Positions 1 through 7,506 of a stretch of 25,294 nucleotides of DNA are shown piece after piece. Positions within the stretch are counted from its first letter, which is position 1. Each line of letters opens with the position of its first letter. The translations under genes were made by a program, and so were the position numbers. The notes below the pieces were generated by a model. It saw only the letters and a program-made list of their open reading frames with translations. It did no database searches and was not told the DNA's origin. This DNA comes from Kiritimatiellia bacterium (lineage in GTDB: Bacteria; Verrucomicrobiota; Kiritimatiellia; RFP12; UBA1067). Location: positions 1 through 25,294 of the forward strand of contig JAGBXE010000015.1 of NCBI GenBank assembly GCA_017629455.1. Reading direction: 5' to 3'.

Positions 1-1242
1 GGAGGCGACCACTACAAATGGCGTCAGATGCGCTCTAATGGCGTGGAAGAGCGTTGCTGCACTGGCGATGCTCCTTGGCGCGAGAAATTTGTCAAATACG
101 CCGAAACGATGGAGCGACTCGTTAAGAATCCCCTTTTTGACTGGTCACACCTTGAGCTTTCGCGCTATTTCGGTATCAATGAACGCCTTTGCGGCGCTTC
201 GGCAGAACGCATCTGGAAAAAGTGCAATGCGAAACTGCGCCAGAAAAGTTTCTCCGCACAAGGGCTTATGAAAAAGTCGAACGTTAAAGTCGTTTGCACG
301 ACAGACGACCCGATCGACTCGCTCGAACATCATATTGCAGTTGCAAAGAAACCGTTCGGCACTCAAATTCGCCCAGCTTGGCGTTCCGACAAAGCTTCGA
401 AAATCGAAAATCTCAAAGTATGGAACGCTTGGATGGATGCCCTGTCTAAAGCGGCTAATACTCCCGTTAAGACGTTTGATGATTTTCTCGACGCCATGGC
501 AAAACGCCACGCATTCTTCGCAAAGAATGGCTGCGTTGTTTCCGATTACGGCATAACTGAAGTTTTCGCAGCTCCCTACACAATAGCTGAAGTTTCGAAA
601 ATCTTCCGTAAGGCACGTAGCGGGCGCGCTGTGACGGCAGAAGAAGCCCTTAAATTCAAAAGCGCATGGCTTTTTGAAGGCTTAAAGGCCGACGCCAAGG
701 CCAATTGGACCGCGCAGCTTCACGTCAACTGCCTGCGCGACAATAACTCGGCAATGTTTGCAAAGCTCGGGCCCGACACAGGTTTCGACTGCATTGGCGA
801 CTGGTCATTCACCGAATCGCTTTCTCGTCTCTTTGACAGGCTCGAAAGCGAAGACTCGCTTCCTCGCACGATTCTCTACTCGCTAAATCCGAAGGATACT
901 GAAATGATGGCGACGCTCATGGGTTGCTTCCAGAAAGCTCCCGATGTCGGCAAAATTCAGCTTGGTAGCGCTTGGTGGTTCCTCGACCAGAAAGACGGCA
1001 TGACAAAGCAGCTTGAAGCACTCGCTTCCCTCGGCTGCCTCGGCAACTTTGTCGGCATGCTGACCGACTCGCGCTCGTTCCTTTCCTACACGCGCCACGA
1101 ATACTTTAGACGCATCCTCTGCCAGATGCTCGGACGCGGAGTAGACCGCGGCGAAATCCCCGCAGACATGAAATGGCTCGGGGGAATCGTCGAAGATATT
1201 TCGTTTAACAACGCCAACCGCTACTTCGGGTTTGGCTGCTAA
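1..1242 (+). CDS. uxaC: Uronate (glucuronate) isomerase, 5'-truncated by window edge
   Basis: This enzyme interconverts D-glucuronate/D-fructuronate and D-galacturonate/D-tagaturonate in the cytoplasm, the entry step of hexuronate catabolism. The frame is open from base 1 (GGDHYKWRQMRSNGVEER), so the ATG at 28 is internal. Compared with E. coli UxaC as I remember it, about 57 N-terminal residues are missing, including the HxH metal-binding motif. The remaining 413 residues match the family in order: CTGDA, NPLFDWSHLELSRYFGI, CTTDDPIDSLEHH, WRSDKA, QLHVNCLRDNN with the conserved His, LNPKD, QKDGM, and TDSRSFLSYTRHEYFRR, which carries the conserved active-site Asp. One oddity is that the usual S-D-H signature reads S-D-Y (Tyr codon 547-549). 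The gene converges on glnS, with 5 bp between the two stops. Its promoter and start lie outside the window. Confidence 0.96.
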   Translation, partial: GGDHYKWRQMRSNGVEERCCTGDAPWREKFVKYAETMERLVKNPLFDWSHLELSRYFGINERLCGASAERIWKKCNAKLRQKSFSAQGLMKKSNVKVVCTTDDPIDSLEHHIAVAKKPFGTQIRPAWRSDKASKIENLKVWNAWMDALSKAANTPVKTFDDFLDAMAKRHAFFAKNGCVVSDYGITEVFAAPYTIAEVSKIFRKARSGRAVTAEEALKFKSAWLFEGLKADAKANWTAQLHVNCLRDNNSAMFAKLGPDTGFDCIGDWSFTESLSRLFDRLESEDSLPRTILYSLNPKDTEMMATLMGCFQKAPDVGKIQLGSAWWFLDQKDGMTKQLEALASLGCLGNFVGMLTDSRSFLSYTRHEYFRRILCQMLGRGVDRGEIPADMKWLGGIVEDISFNNANRYFGFGC

Positions 1243-1245
1243 ACG

Positions 1246-1272
1246 GCTTAAGGACGATATCCGTCCTTAAGC
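1246..1272. terminator. Perfect 11-bp hairpin at the uxaC/glnS convergent junction
   Basis: The arm GCTTAAGGACG (1246-1256), a 5-nt loop (1257-1261) and the arm CGTCCTTAAGC (1262-1272) form a perfect inverted repeat. It starts 4 bp after the uxaC stop and includes the glnS stop codon and its last codons. It would fold in either transcript. Neither side has a run of T, so intrinsic termination is inferred from position rather than shown. Confidence 0.55.
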
Positions 1273-2960
1273 GAACAGGTACGATTGAAAACCGGGGCTC
1301 CCGGTTTTGAATCGTACTCGTCGGCAACGAAATAGCCTGTGCGCTCGAACTGGAAACGGTCTAATGGCTGTGCCTCAGCGAGCGCAGGCTCAACGTAAGC
1401 TGTTACCGTCTTAAGCGAATCGGGGTTCAGATATTTAAGGAAACCGTCTGAGCCGTCTTGCATGGGATTGCTGACTGTAAATAGCTTATCGTAAAGACGC
1501 ACTTCCGCCTTGACGCCGCTTTCGCAATCGACCCAGTGGATTGTACCTTTTACCTTGTGCCCGTCTTGAGCGTTTCCGCCCCACGACCCTTCATCCCAAA
1601 CGCCGTGAATTTCCTCGACCTTTCCGTCGGGGCCCTTAACAAACGACGTGCATGTAAAGAGGCATGCGCCTTTAAGCCTAACTTCGCGGCCAGGAGCCAT
1701 ACGGAAAAACTTCTTTTCAGGCTCTTCCATAAAATCGGCTCTGTCAATCCATATCGTGCCACTGAACGGCACCTTTCGCGTTCCAGCCGATTCGTCAAGC
1801 GGATTATTCGGAACTTCGACCTCGCGCACTCCGCACGACCAATTGTCGATAACGACTTTAACGGGATCGAGAACGGCCATCCTGCGAAGCGCAGTCTTGT
1901 TAAGATCTTCGCGCACGCACCATTCGAGCAATGCCGGATCGCTCTCAGACTCGACCTTCGAAATGCCGATGCGTTCACAAAATTCGCGTATGGCTTCTGG
2001 CGTATAGCCGCGGCGGCGCATTCCACACACCGTAGGCATGCGCGGATCGTCCCACCCCGCCACACGGCCGTCCTGCACCATCTGCAGGAGAAGTCTCTTG
2101 GACATGACGGTATGAGTCAGATTAAGCCGCGCAAATTCGCGCTGCTGCGGCCTTATCTTGACTCCGTTGCGGACCACTAAAAGCCCCTGCTCGTCAAGCC
2201 TATCTACGACCCAATCGTAAAGCGGACGGTGAACTTCAAACTCCAAAGTGCACATCGAATGCGTGACACCTTCAAGAGCGTCTTCGATCGGATGGGCAAA
2301 ATCGTACATCGGGTAGATGCACCACTTATCACCGAGATGATAATGCGAAGCCCTGCGTACGCGGTAAAGAACAGGATCGCGGAAATGGATATTCGGCGAT
2401 GCCATATCAATCTTTGCACGCAAGCACCATTCGCCATCGGCGTATTTGCCATCGCGCATCGCGCGGAAAATCTCAAGGTTGCGCTCGGGGGAAGTATCGC
2501 GAGAGGGTGAGGGCTCACCGGGCTTTTCTGGAACGCCGCGGTAATTCTTCCACTCTTCCTGCGTCAAATTGCAGCAGTACGCCTGACCGCGCTTAATAAG
2601 CTCTTCGGCAATGGCATACATCGCATCGAACATATTTGACGCGTTGTAAAAACCAGCTTCTCCAGCATCACCTTCGCCAGACCATTTAAAGCCGAGCCAT
2701 TTGATATCCTTCTTGATGTTCTCGGCGTATTCGTCCGACTCTTTAGCGGGATTAGTGTCGTCAAGGCGCAAATGGCACTCGCCATCAAAAAGAGCTGCCA
2801 TACCGAAATCAAGACACACAGCCTTTGCATGACCGATATGGATGTACCCATTAGGCTCTGGTGGAAAGCGCGTTACAACCTTACCGCCCGTACGAGCGGC
2901 AGCAACATCACTTTCAATCCACTGCCTGAGAAAATGCCTTGAAGTATCTAATTCGCTCAT
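1248..2960 (-). CDS. glnS: Glutaminyl-tRNA synthetase
   Basis: This class I aminoacyl-tRNA synthetase charges tRNA-Gln with glutamine using ATP in the cytoplasm. The 570 aa compare with about 554 in E. coli. The N-terminal Rossmann catalytic core has RFPPEPNGYIHIGHAKAV (HIGH at residues 41-44), LRLDDTNP, YDFAHPIEDALEGVTHS, and the KMSKS-equivalent VMSKR. The C-terminal beta-barrel anticodon-binding region ends with the family-typical PVFNRT. The start is the ATG at 2960, just before the conserved N-terminus. No Shine-Dalgarno is obvious, and the start is 18 bp after the trmH-like stop, so it is probably the last gene of the gpmI operon. The last 25 or so codons contain two strong inverted repeats, listed separately. 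Presence of GlnRS implies at least part of Gln-tRNA is made directly rather than through GatCAB. Confidence 0.97.
   Translation of the reverse strand: MSELDTSRHFLRQWIESDVAAARTGGKVVTRFPPEPNGYIHIGHAKAVCLDFGMAALFDGECHLRLDDTNPAKESDEYAENIKKDIKWLGFKWSGEGDAGEAGFYNASNMFDAMYAIAEELIKRGQAYCCNLTQEEWKNYRGVPEKPGEPSPSRDTSPERNLEIFRAMRDGKYADGEWCLRAKIDMASPNIHFRDPVLYRVRRASHYHLGDKWCIYPMYDFAHPIEDALEGVTHSMCTLEFEVHRPLYDWVVDRLDEQGLLVVRNGVKIRPQQREFARLNLTHTVMSKRLLLQMVQDGRVAGWDDPRMPTVCGMRRRGYTPEAIREFCERIGISKVESESDPALLEWCVREDLNKTALRRMAVLDPVKVVIDNWSCGVREVEVPNNPLDESAGTRKVPFSGTIWIDRADFMEEPEKKFFRMAPGREVRLKGACLFTCTSFVKGPDGKVEEIHGVWDEGSWGGNAQDGHKVKGTIHWVDCESGVKAEVRLYDKLFTVSNPMQDGSDGFLKYLNPDSLKTVTAYVEPALAEAQPLDRFQFERTGYFVADEYDSKPGAPVFNRTCSLKDGYRP
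1279..1317. repeat. 17-bp near-perfect inverted repeat inside the glnS 3' end
   Basis: The left arm 1279-1295 (GTACGATTGAAAACCGG) and the right arm 1301-1317 (CCGGTTTTGAATCGTAC) pair at 16 of 17 positions, with a single G/G mismatch, around a 5-nt loop. The whole element lies in coding sequence for the conserved C-terminal PVFNRT region of GlnRS. It lies only 6 bp from the 1246-1272 hairpin. In tandem the two could terminate uxaC transcripts antisense to glnS or protect the 3' end of the glnS operon mRNA. No T tract follows. Confidence 0.6.
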
Positions 2961-2978
2961 AGTTTTAAACCAAATTTA

Positions 2979-3836
2979 TTATTTGTCCTTTGCGCCCTCA
3001 CCATGCCATGGAATAAAGCCCGGCACCGCAACCTTGCCAGATGCAATGCGCTGACGCACCGCCTCATAAGCTAATATCGTGGCAGCTGACGAAACATTAA
3101 GCGAATCGGCAACTCCAAGCATTGGAATTCTAACGCGCAAATCTGCTCCGTCCATCCACTTTGCCGTAAGCCCATATTGCTCTGCGCCTAGCGCAATTGC
3201 AACTCCTCCCGTAAGATCGACTTCGGAATGAAGCTTCTCAGCGTGTGGGGTTGCAGCAAGAATCCTAAAGCCGCGCTTTTTCAAGAAAGCGAGAGCCTCT
3301 TCGCTCGTCGCCTCAGCAACGGGAACAGTAAAAAGCGCACCAGTAGAGGCTCTTACAACGTTGGGGTTGTGTACGTCGGTCGTTCTGTCGCAAACAATGA
3401 CAGCGGCCGCTCCAGCAGCATCGGCTGTACGCAGAACAGTCCCGAGATTGCCAGGCTTTTCTATCGCCTCAGTCACAATCACAAGAGAACCTTCTGGAAG
3501 AGAAAGCTGATCCAGCCCAACAGTTACGTGCGGGCCTACCATCAAAAGACCATCGGGGCGTTCTTTGTACGCAATTTTCGAAAAACAGATTTTCGAACAT
3601 TCAAACACGGCCGCCCCAGCCGCCGCACAGTCGGCTACTAGCGCCGCTTCATTTTCGTTCTTGAGATAAAAGTCAGGACAATGGAACAATGCCTTCGGGC
3701 GATACCCAGCATCGAGGGCGCGCCGACATTCGCGGTAGCCCTCGACAATCATCTCGCCAAACTCTTCTCTCACGGAGCAGCTTCTAAGCTTCGCTACGTG
3801 CTTGAGCTTCGGATTCGATGGCGATGTTATTTCCAT
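2979..3836 (-). CDS. SpoU/TrmH-family RNA 2'-O-methyltransferase
   Basis: This is a SAM-dependent SPOUT-fold methyltransferase predicted to methylate a ribose 2'-OH in rRNA or tRNA. Residues 1-105 resemble the N-terminal RNA-binding (L30e-like) domain of TrmH/RlmB-type enzymes (SNPKLKHVAKLRS, VEGYRECRRAL). The SPOUT domain has its three motifs: EKPGNLGTVLRTADAAG (126-142, with catalytic-type N130 and R136), ALGAEQYGL (215-223), and IPMLGVADSLNVSSAATI (237-254). At 285 aa it has usual family length. The start ATG at 3836 lies 10 bp after the upstream stop, with no clear Shine-Dalgarno. It sits between the membrane/TPR-like gene and glnS, probably in one operon. The exact RNA target cannot be assigned from sequence; RlmB- or TsnR-like 23S rRNA enzymes are the closest types. 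Confidence 0.93.
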   Translation of the reverse strand: MEITSPSNPKLKHVAKLRSCSVREEFGEMIVEGYRECRRALDAGYRPKALFHCPDFYLKNENEAALVADCAAAGAAVFECSKICFSKIAYKERPDGLLMVGPHVTVGLDQLSLPEGSLVIVTEAIEKPGNLGTVLRTADAAGAAAVIVCDRTTDVHNPNVVRASTGALFTVPVAEATSEEALAFLKKRGFRILAATPHAEKLHSEVDLTGGVAIALGAEQYGLTAKWMDGADLRVRIPMLGVADSLNVSSAATILAYEAVRQRIASGKVAVPGFIPWHGEGAKDK

Positions 3837-3846
3837 ACTTTATATT

Positions 3847-4656
3847 TCAGCGAAACACTGGGCGCTGACGCTGCGCACGAACACGCGGCTCCTCTAGATA
3901 AAGCGAATACCACACATCGCCTAATCCCGAATTTGAAAAATGCGACACGCGATTATTCATAAGACATTCATGATTGCGCTTAAGCGTTTCGTCGTCGCTC
4001 TTTTTAAGCGCCTCGGTCAAAGTCTTAAATGCTGCATCCGTCAAACCGCGCTTAACCTCAATCCAGCTCATTGTAGCGGCCAAAAGCACATTGCCGTTAT
4101 AACGAACGCGGCGCACACCCTTATTATAGACTTTGCGGATTTCTTCGATCGGGCGATCCAACATCTGCATACGCGCCATCTTCATACAGGAAAGCGTGGG
4201 ATCTACGAAAATGGCCTTGTCGAAAAGAGTATCGACTGCGGCAAAATCTTTCGTCATCCAATTGAGCTGAAGCCTCGCCGTCGCGATCTGCCGATCCATC
4301 AAGGGAACCCACAAACGAAACTTTTCAAGCGCGCTCGTCTGCGCCAACGCTTCCTTTACAAAGGCTGCGGTATCGGCGGCAATTTCGCGCTGTGCTTCTT
4401 TAATGGACCCAGGCGGGCGCATCTGCCAGCGTTGCATCTTCTGCTGCAAGCGTTTCTGCCCATCGGCCAAAATCGCCTGCACCTTGTTCATCTCGGCCGT
4501 AACGCGCTTGCGCACGAAAAGGCCGACGATAATCTGGCAAGCACCGAATGCGACAACAGCAAGAAATGCGCTCCACCCATACCCGATGTCAGCAACGCAA
4601 GATGCGGCGGCAAATGCCGCGCAGCCTGCAATCAGCGCAATAATCCACGCTATCAT
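3847..4656 (-). CDS. Small membrane protein with cytoplasmic helical, TPR-like domain
   Basis: I do not recognise a named family. I chose the ATG at 4656 because it overlaps the gpmI stop as ATGA (4653-4656), giving 269 aa; an ATG eight codons further upstream lies inside gpmI. Residues about 2-22 and 27-48 are two hydrophobic helices forming a hairpin. They are followed by a basic stretch (RKR), a Gln/Lys-rich probable coiled coil (about 52-80), then a helical region. Its repeated A/L-rich helices (ARLQLNWMTKDFAAVDTLFDKAIFVDP, then LAATMSWIEVKRGLTDAAFKTLTEALKK) look like degenerate tetratricopeptide repeats. The C-terminus ends in an Arg/Gln-rich tail. It is probably anchored in the inner membrane with the soluble part in the cytoplasm, and its translation is coupled to gpmI. 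Its role is unknown. Confidence 0.85.
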   Translation of the reverse strand: MIAWIIALIAGCAAFAAASCVADIGYGWSAFLAVVAFGACQIIVGLFVRKRVTAEMNKVQAILADGQKRLQQKMQRWQMRPPGSIKEAQREIAADTAAFVKEALAQTSALEKFRLWVPLMDRQIATARLQLNWMTKDFAAVDTLFDKAIFVDPTLSCMKMARMQMLDRPIEEIRKVYNKGVRRVRYNGNVLLAATMSWIEVKRGLTDAAFKTLTEALKKSDDETLKRNHECLMNNRVSHFSNSGLGDVWYSLYLEEPRVRAQRQRPVFR

Positions 4657-6239
4657 ATTGCCAACTCCGTGCGTGACCAAGGTTCCTTGCCTGCAAGCAA
4701 CGAAGGAGTTGTCATCTCAGGCGGAACAGGAATGCCGAGCATCTGCAGAGCCGTTGGCGCAACGGCCGAAAGCTTAGCAAGAGGAGTTAAGCGCACGCCT
4801 GCAGCATCGTTGGCGACATAGTAGCAATCAACTAAGTTGAGCGTGTGCGAAGTCTTGGTAAGGCCCGACTTATAATCGACCATCTGCTCAGCATTACCGT
4901 GGTCAGCAAAAATAAGAACGTGCGCGTCAAGGGCAAGAAGACGCGGCATAATCTTGCCGATACATTCATCTGTAACTTCGACGGCCTTAGTCGCCGCGGC
5001 TTCATCGCCAGTATGCCCGACCATATCGCAGTTGGCGTAATTGACAACAATAAACCCGTAAGGATTGTTCTCAAGGCGCTTTAACAGCTCGTCGGTAACA
5101 TTGTATGCGTCCATCTCGGGATGCGAAGCGAAAGTCGCCGGGTCAAAGCGGCTTTTAACTTCAACTTGATCCTCGCCCTGCGAAGGCGTAGTAGACTTAC
5201 CGTTGAAGAAGCTCGTTACATGGCGGAACTTCTGCGTTTCTGCAATGCGAAGCTGCTTGATGCCCGCCTTTGAAACAACCTCTCCAAGGAGATTATCCAT
5301 GCCGCCGCCTGCGCCCATTGCACCGAGAAGGTAATCTTCAAACTCATCCCAATAGCGGGTAAAGCCAAGGAACGTGACCTTTGGACGCGATGCGCGCTCA
5401 CCTGCGTAGTCATCGGCAACGAAAGCAAGCGTCAGCTGAATGGCGCGATCCTGGCGGTAGTTAGTGTGCATAACAACATCGCCATCTTTAACGCCAGCAT
5501 AATCGCCAACTACATAGCAGGGAATATACTCGTCGGTCATTTCTGTGCCGTCGGGCGTCTTGCCGTTTTCGTATTCAGCTTTTACGCAATCTTCAATCGA
5601 AGCAGTCTTCTTGCCCTTTGCCGCGACAATGCAGTCATATGCTTCGCTCGTAAGCTTCCAGTTTTTAACGCGATCCATGCCGTAATAACGGCCCATAGCT
5701 GTACCGATAACGGCATTGCCGATAGCTGAAAGCTCCTGTTTTAAGCGGGCAATGTACTCAAGCGTCGAGCGAGGCGGCGTATCGCGGCCGTCAAGGAACG
5801 GGTGAACTACAATTTTCCCTTCGGGGAACTCGGCGCGCGCGCGCTTCATTAACTTAAAGAGGTGTTCCTGGTGCGCATGGACGCCTTCATCCTGCAAAAG
5901 CCCCAAGAAGTGGAACGTTGAATTATTAGCCTTCCAATCGGCAATAAGCTTCTGCCACTTTTCCGACTTAAATAGCTCACCTGAAGAAAGGCCATCATCG
6001 ATGCGCTTAAGCTCCTGGACAACAATACGCCCAGCGCCCATATTAAGGTGGCCGACTTCGGAAGAGCCTTGGTACCCGTCGGGCAAACCTACAGCTTCAC
6101 CGCAGCAATCCAAAAGGCAATGCGGATAACGAGCCTTAATTTGATCAATTACAGGAGTTTTTGCTCCATATACGGAATTTCCGTCTTGACGGGGATTAAC
6201 GCCCCAGCCGTCACGAATAATAAAAACTACTGGCCTCAT
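4653..6239 (-). CDS. gpmI: 2,3-bisphosphoglycerate-independent phosphoglycerate mutase
   Basis: This enzyme interconverts 3- and 2-phosphoglycerate in glycolysis/gluconeogenesis as a two-Mn2+ alkaline-phosphatase-superfamily protein. The 528 aa are close to the usual 510-550. Visible motifs are RDGWG (metal Asp10), QGSSEVGHLNMGAGR (the phospho-Ser position is Ser60; many homologues have M/NGNSEVGH), HPFLDGRDTPP, GRYYGMDRVKNW, NYANCDMVGHTGD, ADHGNAEQM and TSHTLNLV. The start ATG at 6239 is preceded by GGAG nine bases upstream. It is the first gene of a leftward operon and ends in an ATGA overlap with the next gene. A consensus-like promoter lies about 70 bp upstream. Confidence 0.97.
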   Translation of the reverse strand: MRPVVFIIRDGWGVNPRQDGNSVYGAKTPVIDQIKARYPHCLLDCCGEAVGLPDGYQGSSEVGHLNMGAGRIVVQELKRIDDGLSSGELFKSEKWQKLIADWKANNSTFHFLGLLQDEGVHAHQEHLFKLMKRARAEFPEGKIVVHPFLDGRDTPPRSTLEYIARLKQELSAIGNAVIGTAMGRYYGMDRVKNWKLTSEAYDCIVAAKGKKTASIEDCVKAEYENGKTPDGTEMTDEYIPCYVVGDYAGVKDGDVVMHTNYRQDRAIQLTLAFVADDYAGERASRPKVTFLGFTRYWDEFEDYLLGAMGAGGGMDNLLGEVVSKAGIKQLRIAETQKFRHVTSFFNGKSTTPSQGEDQVEVKSRFDPATFASHPEMDAYNVTDELLKRLENNPYGFIVVNYANCDMVGHTGDEAAATKAVEVTDECIGKIMPRLLALDAHVLIFADHGNAEQMVDYKSGLTKTSHTLNLVDCYYVANDAAGVRLTPLAKLSAVAPTALQMLGIPVPPEMTTPSLLAGKEPWSRTELAI

Positions 6240-6310
6240 TTTCTGCTGCTCCGGTTCTATTTCTGTTGTTAAACACTCTCATTGCGCCCAAAAAGACGCA
6301 TCAAATGCGA

Positions 6311-6339
6311 ATTATAGCACACCCGCTAATTGAGGTCAA
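6311..6339 (-). promoter_or_regulatory. Sigma-70 promoter of the gpmI operon
   Basis: On the minus strand, TTGACC (6339-6334) is followed after exactly 17 bp by TATAAT (6316-6311), preceded by TGC, so it is also an extended -10. The predicted start of transcription is near 6304, giving a leader of about 65 nt before gpmI. It faces away from asd and would drive gpmI through glnS. Two direct AACGCGG repeats 10 bp apart (6338-6344, 6348-6354) abut the -35. Confidence 0.8.
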
Positions 6340-6462
6340 CGCGGCGAAACGCGGTTTAATGGCGAAAACGTACTTTAAGTAAAATAAACGTAATTTCAAG
6401 TGCGCTCTTAAAGCCCATGAAAGGTTTATAAAGCAAAGCTAAAACCGCCATGCGGCTGTTTT

Positions 6463-6471
6463 TGGTATAAT
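6463..6471 (+). promoter_or_regulatory. Extended -10 promoter of asd, nearly leaderless
   Basis: TGGTATAAT (6463-6471) is a perfect extended -10. The asd ATG begins at 6481, only nine bases after the hexamer, so transcription should start at or just before the start codon. No -35 resembling TTGACA is present at the right distance and no Shine-Dalgarno fits between, which together suggest a leaderless or very short-leader mRNA. Confidence 0.7.
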
Positions 6472-6480
6472 ACCTTAATC

Positions 6481-7494
6481 ATGAAAGAGTACAATGTAGG
6501 TTTGGTCGGCGTCGGAGCAGTCGGCGCTGAGATGATTAAAGTGCTTAAGGAGCGGAAATTCCCTGTAAAGGGTCAAGTCCGCGTATTCGCTTCGCGTGAA
6601 CGCGATGAGAAGATTCTCGGCGAAACATATAGGGTCATGAAGGCCGATGAGAATTGCTTTGCAGGCTTGGACATCGTCCTTTTCGCAGGTAAGACCGATG
6701 TCGCCATTGAACTTCGCGACGCTTGCGTAAAAGCCGGCGCCAAGATGATTGACAACTCTCGCGCCTTCCGTCAAGATCCTGACGTTCCGCTCGTTGTACC
6801 TCAGGTTAACGCCGAAGATCTCGACTGGAACAAGGGCGTCATCGCCAACCCCAACTGCACAACTTCCATCATGCTTGAAGCAGTAGCGCCCCTCCACCGC
6901 GCCAAGGGTCTAAAGCGTCTCGTCGCCTCCACGTACCAAGCAGCCTCCGGCGCCGGCGCTCCTGGGTTAGCGGAGCTTGAAGACCAAATTCGCGACTACG
7001 CCGCAGGCAAAGAGCTTTCTGTTAAAGCCTTCCAGCACCAGTTGATGTACAACCTCATTCCTCACATCGACAAATTCGATGAGACGAACTGGTACACGCT
7101 CGAAGAGCTCAAGATGCGCAACGAAGCTCGCAAGATGTTGCATCTGCCCAACCTCAAGCTTAGCTGCACTTGCGTGCGCGTTCCAATTGCACGCGCCCAT
7201 TCAGAGTCGCTTAACCTTGAGTTCGAAAATGACATCACGCCCGAAGAAGCACGCGAAATTCTTAATGCGGCTGAAGGCGTCAGGGTTGTTGACGATCCGC
7301 TCAACGGCGGCTATCCTATGCCACTTGACGCGACGTCCAAATACGACGTCCTCGCAGGCCGCATACGTCAGGATATTTCGCGCGACGACAAGAAAGGTCT
7401 TGAGATGTTCGTTTCGGGCGACCAGCTCCTTCGCGGCGCAGCGCTCAATGCTGTTGAAATCGCCGAACACCTCGTTAAGCGCGGTCTTGTGTAG
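6481..7494 (+). CDS. asd: Aspartate-semialdehyde dehydrogenase
   Basis: This enzyme makes L-aspartate-4-semialdehyde from aspartyl phosphate with NADPH, at the branch point to lysine/diaminopimelate, threonine and methionine. The 337 aa are normal. The N-terminal Rossmann fold starts VGLVGVGAVGAEMIKVL. The catalytic Cys126 lies in ANPNCTTS, the substrate loop is TYQAASGAGAPG, and the catalytic His240 lies in RVPIARAHSES. The start is the ATG at 6481; there is no room for a Shine-Dalgarno behind the extended -10, so leaderless translation is likely. It opens a rightward gene run, with nifU-like following after 12 bp. Confidence 0.96.
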   Translation: MKEYNVGLVGVGAVGAEMIKVLKERKFPVKGQVRVFASRERDEKILGETYRVMKADENCFAGLDIVLFAGKTDVAIELRDACVKAGAKMIDNSRAFRQDPDVPLVVPQVNAEDLDWNKGVIANPNCTTSIMLEAVAPLHRAKGLKRLVASTYQAASGAGAPGLAELEDQIRDYAAGKELSVKAFQHQLMYNLIPHIDKFDETNWYTLEELKMRNEARKMLHLPNLKLSCTCVRVPIARAHSESLNLEFENDITPEEAREILNAAEGVRVVDDPLNGGYPMPLDATSKYDVLAGRIRQDISRDDKKGLEMFVSGDQLLRGAALNAVEIAEHLVKRGLV

Positions 7495-7506
7495 CAATAA
7501 TCTGCC

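Noticed and set aside
28..1242. ATG at 28 as start of a 404-aa uxaC
   Set aside because: Codons before it (GGDHYKWRQ) already match UxaC, so the gene begins outside the window and this ATG is internal.
1536..2180. 214-aa plus-strand open frame opposite glnS
   Set aside because: It is composed of antisense glnS codons, with no recognisable domain and no start context; it is a shadow of the real gene.
4653..4680. Start of the membrane/TPR-like protein at 4680
   Set aside because: That ATG lies inside gpmI and adds a polar octapeptide before the membrane helix; the ATGA-overlap start at 4656 is better.
3940..4821. 293-aa plus-strand open frame across the membrane-protein/gpmI region
   Set aside because: It runs antisense to two genes tied by an ATGA overlap and shows no family motifs.
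6441..6463. Possible intrinsic terminator (CCGC-CAT-GCGG then T5) just before asd
   Set aside because: The stem is 4 bp with a 3-nt bulge, there is no rightward gene upstream to terminate, and the T run belongs to the asd extended -10 region.
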